This document shows, piece by piece, positions 6,114 to 6,122 of a stretch of DNA of 6,122 nt. The stretch lies in the NCBI GenBank assembly GCA_030154385.1, contig JASKJZ010000162.1, positions 1 through 6,122 on the forward strand, written 5' to 3'. The stretch is from Clostridiales bacterium. Lineage in GTDB: Bacteria; Bacillota_A; Clostridia; Lachnospirales; Lachnospiraceae. Each line of letters starts with the position of its first letter. Within the stretch, counting starts at the first letter, position 1. The notes under the pieces are model-generated. The model was given only the letters and a program-made list of their open reading frames with translations. It did not search any database and was not told the origin of the DNA. The position numbers and the translations under genes were made by a program.

Positions 6114-6122
6114 AAAGTAAAA

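Overview
The window reads as a chromosomal stretch from a moderately AT-rich Gram-positive anaerobe. The best fit is Clostridia, probably close to Lachnospiraceae. This is inferred from four things: a YesN-type response regulator paired with a carbohydrate-type binding lipoprotein, a clostridial-style chemoreceptor, strong GGAGG-type ribosome binding sites, and clear sigma-A promoters. No marker gene fixes the genus.

Layout, left to right. (1) Bases 2-1564, plus strand: a two-component response regulator (receiver, YesN-type middle region, AraC DNA-binding domain), missing only its first few codons at the window edge. (2) Bases 1577-2887, plus strand: a family 1 solute-binding lipoprotein, 12 bases behind the regulator and clearly in the same operon. 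(3) Bases 2905-2945: a bidirectional intrinsic terminator that ends this operon and the convergent gene to its right. (4) Bases 2962-4725, minus strand: a transmembrane methyl-accepting chemotaxis protein with its own near-consensus promoter. (5) Bases 4792-5766, minus strand: a cytoplasmic alpha/beta hydrolase of the hormone-sensitive-lipase (GDSAGG) family, upstream of the chemoreceptor gene in the same direction. (6) Bases about 5791-6122: a gene-free, repeat-rich region ending in a near-consensus plus-strand promoter and a ribosome binding site for a gene that starts just beyond the window.

How the genes may work together. The regulator and lipoprotein look like the distal part of a sensing or uptake operon whose kinase probably lies to the left. 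No permease follows the lipoprotein, because the terminator comes first, so it may serve as a ligand-presenting partner for the sensor or work with permeases elsewhere. The chemoreceptor and hydrolase form a separate minus-strand pair. The chemoreceptor's promoter overlaps the hydrolase stop codon and no terminator separates the two, so the chemoreceptor may be read both from its own promoter and by readthrough.

The least ordinary part is the right-hand intergenic region. It holds an exact 28-base direct repeat, an abutting 16-base partial copy, 13-base direct repeats, 10- and 11-base inverted repeats, several hairpins, and one near-perfect 41-base palindrome. The right-hand promoter takes its -35 box from one of these repeats. 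It looks like a structured extragenic repeat or non-autonomous element. The four genes are members of well-known families, and no new multi-gene system is evident.
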